Shown one piece after another: positions 53,081 through 61,625 of a stretch of 64,000 bases of DNA. The notes below the pieces were generated by a model. That model was not told the DNA's origin and made no database searches. It was given only the letters and a program-made list of their open reading frames with translations. Every line of letters begins with the position of its first letter. Positions within the stretch are counted from its first letter, which is position 1. The stretch lies in NCBI GenBank assembly GCA_029202525.1, contig CP119325.1, positions 881,001-945,000 of the forward strand. Direction: 5' to 3'. A program made the position numbers and the translations under genes. The DNA is from Candidatus Pseudomonas phytovorans. Lineage in GTDB: Bacteria; Pseudomonadota; Gammaproteobacteria; Pseudomonadales; Pseudomonadaceae.

Positions 53081-53649
53081 GGCGTTTATACCTGCTGATG
53101 GGCGTATGCCTGGCGTTGTTGCTGGGGGGGTGTGCAGGCTCCGTGCACGACCCGCTGGCGCCGAAAACCGCTGGCAATGTCGACCTCAAGCGCTATCAGG
53201 GCAAATGGTACGAACTGGCGCGCCTGCCCATGCGCTATCAGGAAGGTTGCGAACAGTCCGAGGCCCATTACAACCTCAAACCTGATGGTAGCTATGGCGT
53301 ACTCAACCGCTGTCGCACCATGGGTGACGAATGGCTGCGCGCTGAAGGGCATGCCAACATTCAGGAACCGGGGCACACCGACAAGCTGTGGGTAGAGTTC
53401 GATAACTGGTTTACCAAGCTGGTGCCTGGTGTAGCTCGGGGGGAATACTGGATCCTGTACGTGGACGATCACTACCGCACGGCAGTCGTTGGCAGCCCGG
53501 ACCGCAAGTACCTGTGGATTTTGTCACGCACGCCGACACTACCGGCCTGGGAGCGTGAAAGCCTGCTGTCCAAAGCGCGGCAGCAAGGTTATGACACCAG
53601 CCGCCTGATCTGGCGTGCGTCCGATCAGCAAATCGTAAAAATGCACTGA
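53077..53649 (+). CDS. blc: Outer-membrane lipoprotein, bacterial lipocalin Blc
   Basis: A 190-residue lipocalin thought to bind lysophospholipids or fatty acids and act in envelope repair. It has a lipobox LLLGGC near residue 19, the lipocalin motif VDLKRYQGKWYELARLPMRYQ, VLNRCRT, YWILYVDDHYRTAVVGSPDRKYLWILSRTP and the closing DTSRLIWRASDQ. The start overlaps the upstream stop as ATGA. A GGGGCTGC-AAA-GCAGCCCC hairpin (53656-53674) separates it from convergent hutF. Confidence 0.92.
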   Translation: MRRLYLLMGVCLALLLGGCAGSVHDPLAPKTAGNVDLKRYQGKWYELARLPMRYQEGCEQSEAHYNLKPDGSYGVLNRCRTMGDEWLRAEGHANIQEPGHTDKLWVEFDNWFTKLVPGVARGEYWILYVDDHYRTAVVGSPDRKYLWILSRTPTLPAWERESLLSKARQQGYDTSRLIWRASDQQIVKMH

Positions 53650-53681
53650 TTTTCCGGGGCTGCAAAGCAGCCCCAGTACAC

Positions 53682-55046
53682 CTAACCCAAAAGCTGCCGC
53701 AACACCCCGGCAAACGCCCGCGCGCTTTCCTCTTCCTGCGAATGCCGCCCCTGGCGCACCACCCATTGCCCATTCACCATCACATCGCGCACCTGGCGAT
53801 CACCCCCGGCAAACAGCCAGCGATTGAGAATGGCATCGCCATTCGCCAGGGCGATATAAGGGTCCTGTCCATCCAGTACCAGCCAGTCGGCACGCTTGCC
53901 CACGGCCAGTTCCCCGACCGCTTGCCCCAGTGCCTGCGCACCGCCCGCCAGCGCGGCGTCATACAACGTGCGCCCGACCATCGGCTGGTCGCCGCGGTAC
54001 AGGCGGTTGCGTCGCTGGTCGCGCAGCCGCTGGCCGTATTCCAGCCAGCGCAGTTCTTCTACCACGCTTAGCGACACATGGCTGTCCGAGCCAATACCCA
54101 TGCGCCCGCCCTGGGCCAGGAAGTCCACCGCCGGGAAAATCCCGTCGCCCAGGTTGGCCTCTGTGGTCAGGCACAACCCTGCCACCGCGCCACTGCGGGC
54201 CATGGCGGTGACTTCATCCGGCTCGGCATGGGTGGCATGCACCAGGCACCAGCGGGGGTCTACATCCACATGCTCGTACAGCCATTGCAGCGGGCGCAGG
54301 CCGCTCCAGGCCAGGCAGTCGTCCACTTCCTTCTGCTGCTCGGCGATATGAATATGCACCGGGCATTGTGCGTTGCTGGCCGCCAGCACTTCGGCGATCT
54401 GCCCCGGCGTCACCGCACGCAGCGAGTGGAAGCACAGGCCCAGTTGCTGCGCGGGTTGCGCGGCCAGCAGCGGGGCCAGTTGCGCTTGCAGTTGCAGATA
54501 CTGTTCGGTGGAGTTGATGAAGCGCCGCTGGCCGTCATTGGCGGCCTGGCCGCCGAACCCGGCATGGCTGTACAGCACCGGCAACAGCGTCAGGCCAATG
54601 CCACTATCGGCCGCAGCGGCGCTGATGCGGCGGGACAGTTCGGCCGGGTCGGCGTAAGCCTTGCCAGCCTGATCGTGGTGCACGTAATGGAATTCGGCCA
54701 CCGAGGTGTAGCCGGCCTTCAGCATTTCGATGTACAGCTGCCGGGCGATGACCTGCAACTGGTCCGGGCTGATCTGCCCGACCAGGCGGTACATCAGGTC
54801 GCGCCAGGTCCAGAAGCTGTCATTGGGGTTGCCGGCGACTTCCGCCAGACCCGCCATGGCACGCTGGAAGGCATGCGAGTGCAGGTTGGGCATGCCGGGC
54901 AGCAACGGGCCGGCCAGGCGCTCGGCGCCTTCGGCCGAAGCGCCCGGCTCGATGCGGGACACATGGCCATCGCTGGCCACCTCGATACGGACATGGCTGG
55001 CCCAGCCTGTAGGTAGCAAGGCGCGATCGGCGAAGTAGGCGGACAT
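53682..55046 (-). CDS. hutF: Formimidoylglutamate deiminase HutF
   Basis: An amidohydrolase-family zinc enzyme of 454 residues that converts N-formimino-L-glutamate to N-formyl-L-glutamate and ammonia, the pseudomonad branch of histidine breakdown completed by HutG. Metal motifs are LPGMPNLHSHAFQRAM (near residue 55), HIHIAEQQKEVDDC (near 235), LVHATHAEPDE (near 270) and MGIGSDSHVSLSVVEEL (near 320). The start is MSAYFADRAL; upstream codons fall in the operator. It is divergent from hutC. Confidence 0.95.
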   Translation of the reverse strand: MSAYFADRALLPTGWASHVRIEVASDGHVSRIEPGASAEGAERLAGPLLPGMPNLHSHAFQRAMAGLAEVAGNPNDSFWTWRDLMYRLVGQISPDQLQVIARQLYIEMLKAGYTSVAEFHYVHHDQAGKAYADPAELSRRISAAAADSGIGLTLLPVLYSHAGFGGQAANDGQRRFINSTEQYLQLQAQLAPLLAAQPAQQLGLCFHSLRAVTPGQIAEVLAASNAQCPVHIHIAEQQKEVDDCLAWSGLRPLQWLYEHVDVDPRWCLVHATHAEPDEVTAMARSGAVAGLCLTTEANLGDGIFPAVDFLAQGGRMGIGSDSHVSLSVVEELRWLEYGQRLRDQRRNRLYRGDQPMVGRTLYDAALAGGAQALGQAVGELAVGKRADWLVLDGQDPYIALANGDAILNRWLFAGGDRQVRDVMVNGQWVVRQGRHSQEEESARAFAGVLRQLLG

Positions 55047-55069
55047 CGGGGAAATCCTGTTATTGTTAA

Positions 55070-55089
55070 CTTGTATATACATATACAGG
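55070..55089. promoter_or_regulatory. HutC-type operator between hutF and hutC
   Basis: CTTGTATATACATATACAGG holds the palindromic TGTATATACA core expected of HutC sites. It is positioned to control both hutF and hutC. Confidence 0.65.
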
Positions 55090-55152
55090 CGTTTGCCTGC
55101 CGGGTAAACTGCGGCAAGCTACCGCTCATTCCATTGCAAAGGACTCAACGCC

Positions 55153-55899
55153 GTGCCGACACCTCCTGTCTCCGCGCTGGTTGCCCAGATGGGCGAGGGC
55201 CCGGCGCCGCTCTATGCCCGGGTCAAACAGATGATCATCCAGCAGATCGACAACGGCAGCTGGCCCCCCCATCACCGGGTCCCCTCGGAGAGCGAACTGG
55301 TCAGCGAGCTGGGCTTCAGCCGCATGACCATCAACCGTGCCCTGCGCGAACTCACCGCCGATGGTCTGCTGGTGCGCATGCAAGGGGTGGGTACGTTCGT
55401 GGCTGAGCCCAAAGGCCGTTCGGCGTTGTTCGAGGTCAACAACATTGCCGACGAAATCGCCGCGCGTGGCCACCAGCATAGCTGCCAGGTGATCACCCTC
55501 AACGAGGAAGCCGCCGGTTCCGAGCGGGCCCTGGCCCTGGACATGCGCGAAGGCCAGCGGGTGTTCCACTCGCTGATCGTGCATTTCGAGAACGGTGTGC
55601 CGGTGCAGATCGAGGACCGCTACGTCAACGCGGCGATCGCACCCGACTACCTCAAGCAGGATTTCACCCGGCAGACACCGTACGCCTACCTGTCTCAGGT
55701 GGCGCCATTGACCGAAGGCGAGCACGTGGTCGAGGCGATCCTCGCCGAGCCAGAAGAGTGTCGGCTGTTGCAGATCGAGCGTGGCGAACCTTGTCTGCTG
55801 ATTCGCCGGCGTACCTGGTCCGGTCGTCAGCCGGTGACCGCTGCACGGCTGATTCACCCCGGTTCCCGTCATCGCCTGGAAGGACGTTTCAGCAAATGA
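55153..55899 (+). CDS. hutC: Histidine utilisation repressor HutC, GntR/HutC family
   Basis: A 248-residue repressor relieved by urocanate. The N-terminal winged HTH (APLYARVKQMIIQQIDNGSW..VPSESELVSELGFSRMTINRALRELTADGLLVRMQGVGTFV) and C-terminal UTRA ligand domain (ERALALDMREGQRVFHSLIVHFENGVPVQIEDRYVN) are complete. The start is GTG with AAGGA upstream. The stop overlaps hutD as ATGA. Confidence 0.95.
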   Translation: MPTPPVSALVAQMGEGPAPLYARVKQMIIQQIDNGSWPPHHRVPSESELVSELGFSRMTINRALRELTADGLLVRMQGVGTFVAEPKGRSALFEVNNIADEIAARGHQHSCQVITLNEEAAGSERALALDMREGQRVFHSLIVHFENGVPVQIEDRYVNAAIAPDYLKQDFTRQTPYAYLSQVAPLTEGEHVVEAILAEPEECRLLQIERGEPCLLIRRRTWSGRQPVTAARLIHPGSRHRLEGRFSK

Positions 55900-56468
55900 G
55901 CCAGTTGCAGTTGTTGCGCGCGCAGGATTACCCGCGCATGCCGTGGAAGAACGGCGGCGGTTTCACCGAAGAGATCACCCGCGACAGTGGCGAAGGCCTG
56001 GACGGCTTTGGCTGGCGCCTGTCGATTGCCGATATCGAGGAGTCGGGTGGCTTTTCCACCTTTGCCGGTTACCAGCGGATCATCACCGTGTTGCAGGGCG
56101 ATGGCATGCGCTTGCAGGTCGACGGCCAAGCCAGCCGACCGCTGTTGCCGTTCGATGCGTTTGCCTTCAGTGGCGAGAGCCAGGTCAGCTGCAAGCTGCT
56201 GGGTGGGGCGATTCGCGATTTCAACCTGATCTATGCGCCGCAGCGGTATCGGGCGAGGCTGCAGTGGCTGGATGGGACCAGCAAGGTGTATAGCTCGGCT
56301 TCGACGGTGTTGCTGTTTGCGGCCAGTAATCAGGTCGAGGTGGCCATTGCCGGGCGCGAGATGCAGCGGCTGGGGTTGTATGACTGCCTGCGGCTGGAAG
56401 GCAACGATGAGTTGCTGGGACTGGATGTGCAGGGGCGGTGCTGCCTGATCGAACTCATTCCAAATTGA
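55896..56468 (+). CDS. hutD: HutD, cupin-type protein of histidine utilisation
   Basis: A 190-residue HutD/Ves-family bicupin. It starts MSQLQLLRAQDYPRMPWKNGGGFTEEI, with WRLSIADIEESGGFSTFAGYQRIITVLQG and DFNLIYAPQRYRARL as signatures. HutD has been proposed to bind formylglutamate or limit hut expression; its exact role is not settled. It is translationally coupled to hutC. Confidence 0.92.
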   Translation: MSQLQLLRAQDYPRMPWKNGGGFTEEITRDSGEGLDGFGWRLSIADIEESGGFSTFAGYQRIITVLQGDGMRLQVDGQASRPLLPFDAFAFSGESQVSCKLLGGAIRDFNLIYAPQRYRARLQWLDGTSKVYSSASTVLLFAASNQVEVAIAGREMQRLGLYDCLRLEGNDELLGLDVQGRCCLIELIPN

Positions 56469-56476
56469 GATAGCCG

Positions 56477-56597
56477 GGGCTGCTGCGCAGCCCTTCGCGG
56501 GCTTGCCCGCTCCCACAGGTCCAGCGCAAGCCTCGAAGGCTGTGAAATTCTCTGTGGGAGCGGGCAAGCCCGCGAAGGGTCGCGCAGCGGCCCCGTT
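56477..56597. repeat. REP pair between hutD and hutU
   Basis: Inverted putida REPs (CGCGGGCTTGCCCGCTCCCACAGG and mirror), flanked by GGGGCTGC and GCGGCCCC. Confidence 0.85.
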
Positions 56598-56646
56598 GTT
56601 TTCCGAGCCAATCAGCGGATCAGTCCGATTATTTTGGTTGTCCATG

Positions 56647-56660
56647 CTTGTACATACAAG
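56647..56660. promoter_or_regulatory. HutC-type operator upstream of hutU
   Basis: CTTGTACATACAAG, an imperfect palindrome with the same TTGTA..TACAA arms as the hutF-hutC site, 66 bp before the hutU start. A second TTTGTATATTG half-like element follows at 56671-56681. Confidence 0.6.
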
Positions 56661-56725
56661 TAAAGGTGTGTTTGTATATTGACCACGACATACCCGCCCG
56701 CGGACGACCGCAGAGGACCTTTCCC

Positions 56726-58399
56726 GTGACCGACAACAACAAATACCGTGACGTTGAAATCCGTGCCCCACGTGGCAACAAGCTGACCGCCAAAAGCTGG
56801 CTGACCGAAGCGCCACTGCGCATGCTGATGAACAACCTCGACCCACAGGTTGCGGAAAACCCGAAAGAGCTGGTGGTGTACGGCGGTATTGGCCGCGCTG
56901 CCCGTAACTGGGAATGCTACGACAAGATCGTCGAAACCCTGACCCGCCTGGAAGACGACGAAACCCTGCTGGTGCAGTCGGGCAAGCCGGTCGGCGTGTT
57001 CAAGACCCACAGCAATGCCCCGCGCGTGCTGATCGCCAACTCCAACCTGGTGCCGCACTGGGCCAACTGGGAGCACTTCAACGAACTGGACGCCAAGGGC
57101 CTGGCCATGTACGGCCAGATGACCGCCGGCAGCTGGATCTACATCGGCAGCCAAGGCATCGTCCAGGGCACTTACGAAACCTTCGTCGAAGCCGGTCGCC
57201 AGCACTACGGTGGCAGCCTGAAAGGCAAGTGGGTACTCACCGCAGGCCTCGGCGGCATGGGCGGCGCCCAGCCATTGGCTGCCACCCTGGCCGGCGCTTG
57301 CTCGCTGAACATCGAATGCCAGCAGAGCCGCATCGACTTCCGCCTGAGCAGCCGCTACGTCGACGAGCAGGCTACCGACCTCGATGACGCCCTGGCACGC
57401 ATCGCCAAGTACACCGCCGAAGGCAAAGCCATCTCCATCGCCCTGTTGGGCAACGCTGCCGAAATCCTGCCAGAACTGGTCAAGCGTGGCGTGCGCCCGG
57501 ACATGGTCACCGACCAGACCAGCGCCCACGACCCGCTCAACGGTTACCTGCCTGCCGGCTGGACCTGGGAACAGTACCGCGACCGCGCGCAGACCGAACC
57601 GGCTGCAGTGGTCAAGGCCGCCAAGCAGTCGATGGCCGTGCACGTGCAGGCCATGCTGGACTTCCAGAAGCAGGGCGTCCCGACCTTCGATTATGGCAAC
57701 AACATCCGCCAGATGGCCAAGGAAGAGGGCGTAGCCAATGCCTTCGACTTCCCGGGCTTCGTTCCGGCCTATATCCGCCCACTGTTCTGCCGCGGCGTCG
57801 GCCCGTTCCGCTGGGCGGCGCTGTCTGGCGAGGCCGAGGACATCTACAAGACCGACGCCAAGGTCAAGGAACTGATCCCCGACGACGCCCACCTGCACCG
57901 CTGGCTGGACATGGCCCGCGAGCGCATCAGCTTCCAGGGCCTGCCGGCACGTATCTGCTGGGTTGGCCTGGGCCTGCGCGCCAAGCTGGGCCTGGCGTTC
58001 AACGAGATGGTCCGCAGCGGCGAGCTGTCGGCGCCGGTGGTGATCGGCCGTGACCACCTGGACTCGGGTTCGGTATCCAGCCCCAACCGCGAAACCGAAG
58101 CCATGCGTGACGGCTCGGACGCTGTTTCCGACTGGCCGCTGCTCAATGCCCTGCTGAACACTGCAGGCGGCGCCACCTGGGTGTCGCTGCACCACGGCGG
58201 TGGCGTAGGCATGGGCTTCTCGCAGCATTCGGGCATGGTCATCGTCTGCGACGGCACCGACGAAGCTGCCGAGCGCATCGCCCGTGTACTGACCAACGAC
58301 CCAGGGACTGGCGTCATGCGCCACGCAGATGCCGGTTATGACATCGCCATCGACTGCGCCAAGGAGCAGGGCCTGGACCTGCCGATGATCACTGGCTGA
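56726..58399 (+). CDS. hutU: Urocanate hydratase HutU
   Basis: An NAD-dependent urocanase of 557 residues that converts urocanate to imidazolone propionate. Signatures are GGIGRAARNWECYDKIVETL, SGKPVGVFKTHSNAPRVLI, GLGGMGGAQPLAATLAG (NAD site near residue 175), the conserved GLPARICWVGLGLRAKLGLAFNE and the cysteine region YIRPLFCRGVGPFRWAAL, and SLHHGGGVGMGFSQHSGMV. The start is GTG with GAGG 9 nt upstream. It follows the second operator. Confidence 0.97.
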   Translation: MTDNNKYRDVEIRAPRGNKLTAKSWLTEAPLRMLMNNLDPQVAENPKELVVYGGIGRAARNWECYDKIVETLTRLEDDETLLVQSGKPVGVFKTHSNAPRVLIANSNLVPHWANWEHFNELDAKGLAMYGQMTAGSWIYIGSQGIVQGTYETFVEAGRQHYGGSLKGKWVLTAGLGGMGGAQPLAATLAGACSLNIECQQSRIDFRLSSRYVDEQATDLDDALARIAKYTAEGKAISIALLGNAAEILPELVKRGVRPDMVTDQTSAHDPLNGYLPAGWTWEQYRDRAQTEPAAVVKAAKQSMAVHVQAMLDFQKQGVPTFDYGNNIRQMAKEEGVANAFDFPGFVPAYIRPLFCRGVGPFRWAALSGEAEDIYKTDAKVKELIPDDAHLHRWLDMARERISFQGLPARICWVGLGLRAKLGLAFNEMVRSGELSAPVVIGRDHLDSGSVSSPNRETEAMRDGSDAVSDWPLLNALLNTAGGATWVSLHHGGGVGMGFSQHSGMVIVCDGTDEAAERIARVLTNDPGTGVMRHADAGYDIAIDCAKEQGLDLPMITG

Positions 58400-58507
58400 T
58401 AGCCACGCTTTGGATCGCACCCTGCAAGGGGTGATACTGAACAACAAGAAGGAGCGCGCAGGCACCCACGAACGGGTCTGCGGCTCCACGCGATTTGGAG
58501 TAGTAAC

Positions 58508-60040
58508 GTGACCGAACTCACCCTCAAGCCCGGCACCCTGACCCTGGCCCAGCTGCGCGCAATCTACGCCGCACCCGTGCGCCTGCAACTGGATGCCAGC
58601 GCCGCACCGGCCATTGACGCCAGCGTCGCCTGTGTCGAGCAGATCATTGCCGAGGACCGCACTGCCTACGGCATCAACACCGGTTTCGGCCTGCTGGCCT
58701 CGACCCGCATCGCCAGCCACGACCTGGAAAACCTGCAGCGCTCGCTGGTGCTGTCCCACGCCGCCGGTATCGGCGCGCCGCTGGATGACGACCTGGTACG
58801 GTTGATCATGGTGCTGAAAATCAACAGCCTGAGCCGTGGCTTCTCCGGCATTCGCCGCAAAGTCATCGACGCGCTGATCACCCTGGTCAACGCCGAAGTC
58901 TACCCGCACATCCCGCTGAAAGGCTCGGTGGGGGCTTCCGGTGACCTGGCGCCGCTGGCGCACATGTCGCTGGTGCTACTGGGCGAAGGCAAAGCCCGCT
59001 ACAAGGGCCAATGGCTGTCGGCCACCGAAGCCCTGGCGGTTGCCGGCCTCGAACCGCTGACCCTGGCTGCCAAGGAGGGCCTGGCCCTGCTCAACGGCAC
59101 CCAGGCGTCTACTGCCTATGCCCTGCGTGGCCTGTTCCAGGCCGAAGACTTGTACGCTGCGGCCATTGCCTGCGGCGGCCTGAGCGTCGAAGCCGTACTG
59201 GGCTCGCGTTCGCCGTTCGATGCGCGTATCCATGAGGCGCGTGGCCAGCGCGGCCAGATCGACACCGCTGCCTGCTTCCGCGACCTGCTGGGCGATGCCA
59301 GCGAAGTGTCGCTGTCGCACAAGAACTGCGACAAGGTCCAGGACCCGTACTCGCTGCGCTGCCAGCCACAGGTGATGGGCGCATGCCTGACCCAGCTGCG
59401 CCAGGCCGCCGAGGTACTGGGCATCGAAGCCAACGCCGTGTCGGATAACCCACTGGTGTTCGCGGCCGAAGGTGACGTGATTTCCGGTGGCAACTTCCAC
59501 GCAGAGCCAGTCGCCATGGCCGCCGACAACCTGGCCTTGGCTATCGCCGAAATCGGCTCGCTCAGCGAGCGCCGCATCTCGCTGATGATGGACAAGCACA
59601 TGTCCCAGCTGCCGCCGTTCCTGGTGGAAAACGGTGGGGTCAACTCCGGCTTCATGATCGCTCAGGTCACCGCAGCAGCCCTGGCCAGCGAGAACAAGGC
59701 CCTGTCGCATCCGCACAGTGTCGATAGCCTGCCAACCTCGGCCAACCAGGAAGACCACGTATCGATGGCTCCGGCTGCCGGCAAGCGCCTGTGGGAAATG
59801 GCCGATAACACCCGTGGCGTACTGGCCATCGAATGGCTGGGCGCGTGCCAGGGCCTGGACCTGCGCAAAGGCCTGAAGACTTCGGCCAAGCTGGAGCAGG
59901 CGCGCAAGGCGCTGCGCAGCGAAGTACCGCATTACGACCGTGACCGTTTCTTTGCGCCGGACATCGAAAAGGCTGTGGAACTGTTGGCCAAGGGTAGCCT
60001 GACCGGTCTGCTGCCGGCGGGTGTGCTGCCAAGCCTGTAA
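58508..60040 (+). CDS. hutH: Histidine ammonia-lyase HutH
   Basis: A tetrameric lyase of 510 residues that deaminates histidine to urocanate. The MIO prosthetic group forms from GSVGASGDLAPLAHMSL (Ala-Ser-Gly near 142-144). Further features are YGINTGFG near 54, NPLVFAAEGDVISGGNFHAEP, and SANQEDHVSMA near 410. The start is GTG. The 108-bp gap after hutU carries a GGAG-type ribosome site but no clear promoter. Confidence 0.97.
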   Translation: MTELTLKPGTLTLAQLRAIYAAPVRLQLDASAAPAIDASVACVEQIIAEDRTAYGINTGFGLLASTRIASHDLENLQRSLVLSHAAGIGAPLDDDLVRLIMVLKINSLSRGFSGIRRKVIDALITLVNAEVYPHIPLKGSVGASGDLAPLAHMSLVLLGEGKARYKGQWLSATEALAVAGLEPLTLAAKEGLALLNGTQASTAYALRGLFQAEDLYAAAIACGGLSVEAVLGSRSPFDARIHEARGQRGQIDTAACFRDLLGDASEVSLSHKNCDKVQDPYSLRCQPQVMGACLTQLRQAAEVLGIEANAVSDNPLVFAAEGDVISGGNFHAEPVAMAADNLALAIAEIGSLSERRISLMMDKHMSQLPPFLVENGGVNSGFMIAQVTAAALASENKALSHPHSVDSLPTSANQEDHVSMAPAAGKRLWEMADNTRGVLAIEWLGACQGLDLRKGLKTSAKLEQARKALRSEVPHYDRDRFFAPDIEKAVELLAKGSLTGLLPAGVLPSL

Positions 60041-60049
60041 TGCCCTCTG

Positions 60050-60170
60050 GGGCCGCTGTGCGGCCCATTTGCGGGACAAGCCCGCTCCCACAGGAGTACC
60101 AAAGGTTTCAGACCTGCGCGGTACCTGTGGGAGCGGGCTTTTCCCGCGAAAGGGCTGCAAGAAGCCCCTC
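60050..60170. repeat. REP pair between hutH and hutT
   Basis: Inverted putida REPs (GCGGGACAAGCCCGCTCCCACAGG and mirror) inside the hut operon; may modulate mRNA decay between hutH and the permease gene. Confidence 0.8.
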
Positions 60171-60206
60171 GATCTCACGACCACAAAAACAATTTAAGGA
60201 CGTGAC

Positions 60207-61610
60207 ATGCAACAAGCTCAAGGTCTCAAGCGCGGGCTAAATGCCCGCCACATCCGTTTCATGGCCCTCGGTTCCGCGATCGGAACCGGGCTTTTCTACG
60301 GCTCTGCCTCGGCCATCCAGATGGCCGGCCCAGCCGTGCTGCTGGCCTACCTGATCGGCGGCGCCGCCGTGTTCATGGTCATGCGCGCGCTCGGCGAAAT
60401 GGCCGTGCACAACCCGGTTGCCGGCTCCTTCGGCCACTATGCCAGCACCTACCTCGGCCCCATGGCCGGCTTTATCCTCGGCTGGACCTACGCCTTCGAG
60501 ATGGTCATTGTCGCCATCGCCGACGTCACCGCCTTCGGGATCTACATGGGCTTCTGGTTCCCGGAAGTGGCCCGCTGGATCTGGGTCCTGGGCATCGTCT
60601 TCCTGATTGGCGGCCTGAACCTGTGCAACGTCAAAGTGTTCGGCGAGATGGAGTTCTGGCTGTCGCTGCTCAAGGTCGGCGCCATCGTCGCGATGATCCT
60701 GGCCGGCCTCGGCATCATGGCTTTCGGCTTCAGCCAAGTGGGTTCCGGGCACGCCGTGGGTGTGAGCAACCTGTTCGACCATGGCGGCTTCATGCCCAAT
60801 GGCGTGAGCGGGCTGATCGCCTCTTTTGCCGTGGTGATGTTTGCCTTCGGCGGCATCGAGATCATTGGTGTTACTGCTGGTGAAGCCAAGGACCCGCAGC
60901 GGGTCATCCCCAAGGCAATCAACGCCGTGCCCCTGCGCATTCTGCTGTTCTATGTGCTCACCCTGTTCGTGCTGATGTGCCTGTACCCGTGGCCGCAGAT
61001 CGGCAGCGAAGGTAGCCCGTTCGTGCAGATCTTCAGCAACCTGGGGATTGGCTCTGCCGCCGCAGTGCTGAACGTGGTGGTGATTTCCGCCGCAATTTCT
61101 GCCATCAACAGCGACATCTTCGGTGCTGGCCGCATGATGTATGGCCTGGCCCATCAAGGGCATGCGCCACGCAGCTTCGGCAAGCTGTCGAAGCACGGTG
61201 TGCCATGGATGACCGTGGTGGTGATGGGCGCCGCGCTGCTGATTGGCGTGCTGCTCAACTACCTGATCCCGGAAAACGTGTTCCTGCTGATTGCTTCGAT
61301 CGCCACCTTCGCCACCGTGTGGGTGTGGCTGATGATCCTGCTTACCCAGGTGGCCATGCGCCGCAGCATGAGCCGTGAGCAGGTGGCGCAGCTGCAGTTC
61401 CCGGTACCGTTCTGGCCTTACGGCCCAGCCATGGCCATTGCGTTCATGGTGTTCATCTTTGGCGTGCTCGGGTACTTCCCCGATTCCCAGCCGGCATTGA
61501 TCGTCGGCGTGGTCTGGGTGGTGTTTCTGGTGGCGTCCTACCTGCTGTGGTGCAAGCCGCGCGCAGGGCAGGGCAAGCCGGTAGCAGAGCCGGTCGAGCT
61601 GCACCGCTAG
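60207..61610 (+). CDS. hutT: Histidine permease of the APC family (HutT/ProY type)
   Basis: An inner-membrane amino-acid permease of 467 residues with about 12 helices. APC signatures are LNARHIRFMALGSAIGTGLFYGS (helix 1), GEMAVHNPVAGSFGHYASTYLGP, and FAFGGIEIIGVTAGEAKDPQRVIPKAIN. It resembles ProY-type transporters, but its place between hutH and hutI points to histidine, possibly urocanate, uptake. AAGGACGTGAC precedes the ATG. Confidence 0.88.
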   Translation: MQQAQGLKRGLNARHIRFMALGSAIGTGLFYGSASAIQMAGPAVLLAYLIGGAAVFMVMRALGEMAVHNPVAGSFGHYASTYLGPMAGFILGWTYAFEMVIVAIADVTAFGIYMGFWFPEVARWIWVLGIVFLIGGLNLCNVKVFGEMEFWLSLLKVGAIVAMILAGLGIMAFGFSQVGSGHAVGVSNLFDHGGFMPNGVSGLIASFAVVMFAFGGIEIIGVTAGEAKDPQRVIPKAINAVPLRILLFYVLTLFVLMCLYPWPQIGSEGSPFVQIFSNLGIGSAAAVLNVVVISAAISAINSDIFGAGRMMYGLAHQGHAPRSFGKLSKHGVPWMTVVVMGAALLIGVLLNYLIPENVFLLIASIATFATVWVWLMILLTQVAMRRSMSREQVAQLQFPVPFWPYGPAMAIAFMVFIFGVLGYFPDSQPALIVGVVWVVFLVASYLLWCKPRAGQGKPVAEPVELHR

Positions 61611-61625
61611 CAAAGGAGATTGTGC

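Noticed and set aside
56612..58963. A 783-codon open frame opposite hutU
   Set aside because: Antisense to urocanase, with no motif or ribosome site.
31086..60170. CRISPR arrays from recurring palindromes
   Set aside because: The repeats are inverted REP pairs scattered in intergenic gaps, with no regular spacers and no cas genes.
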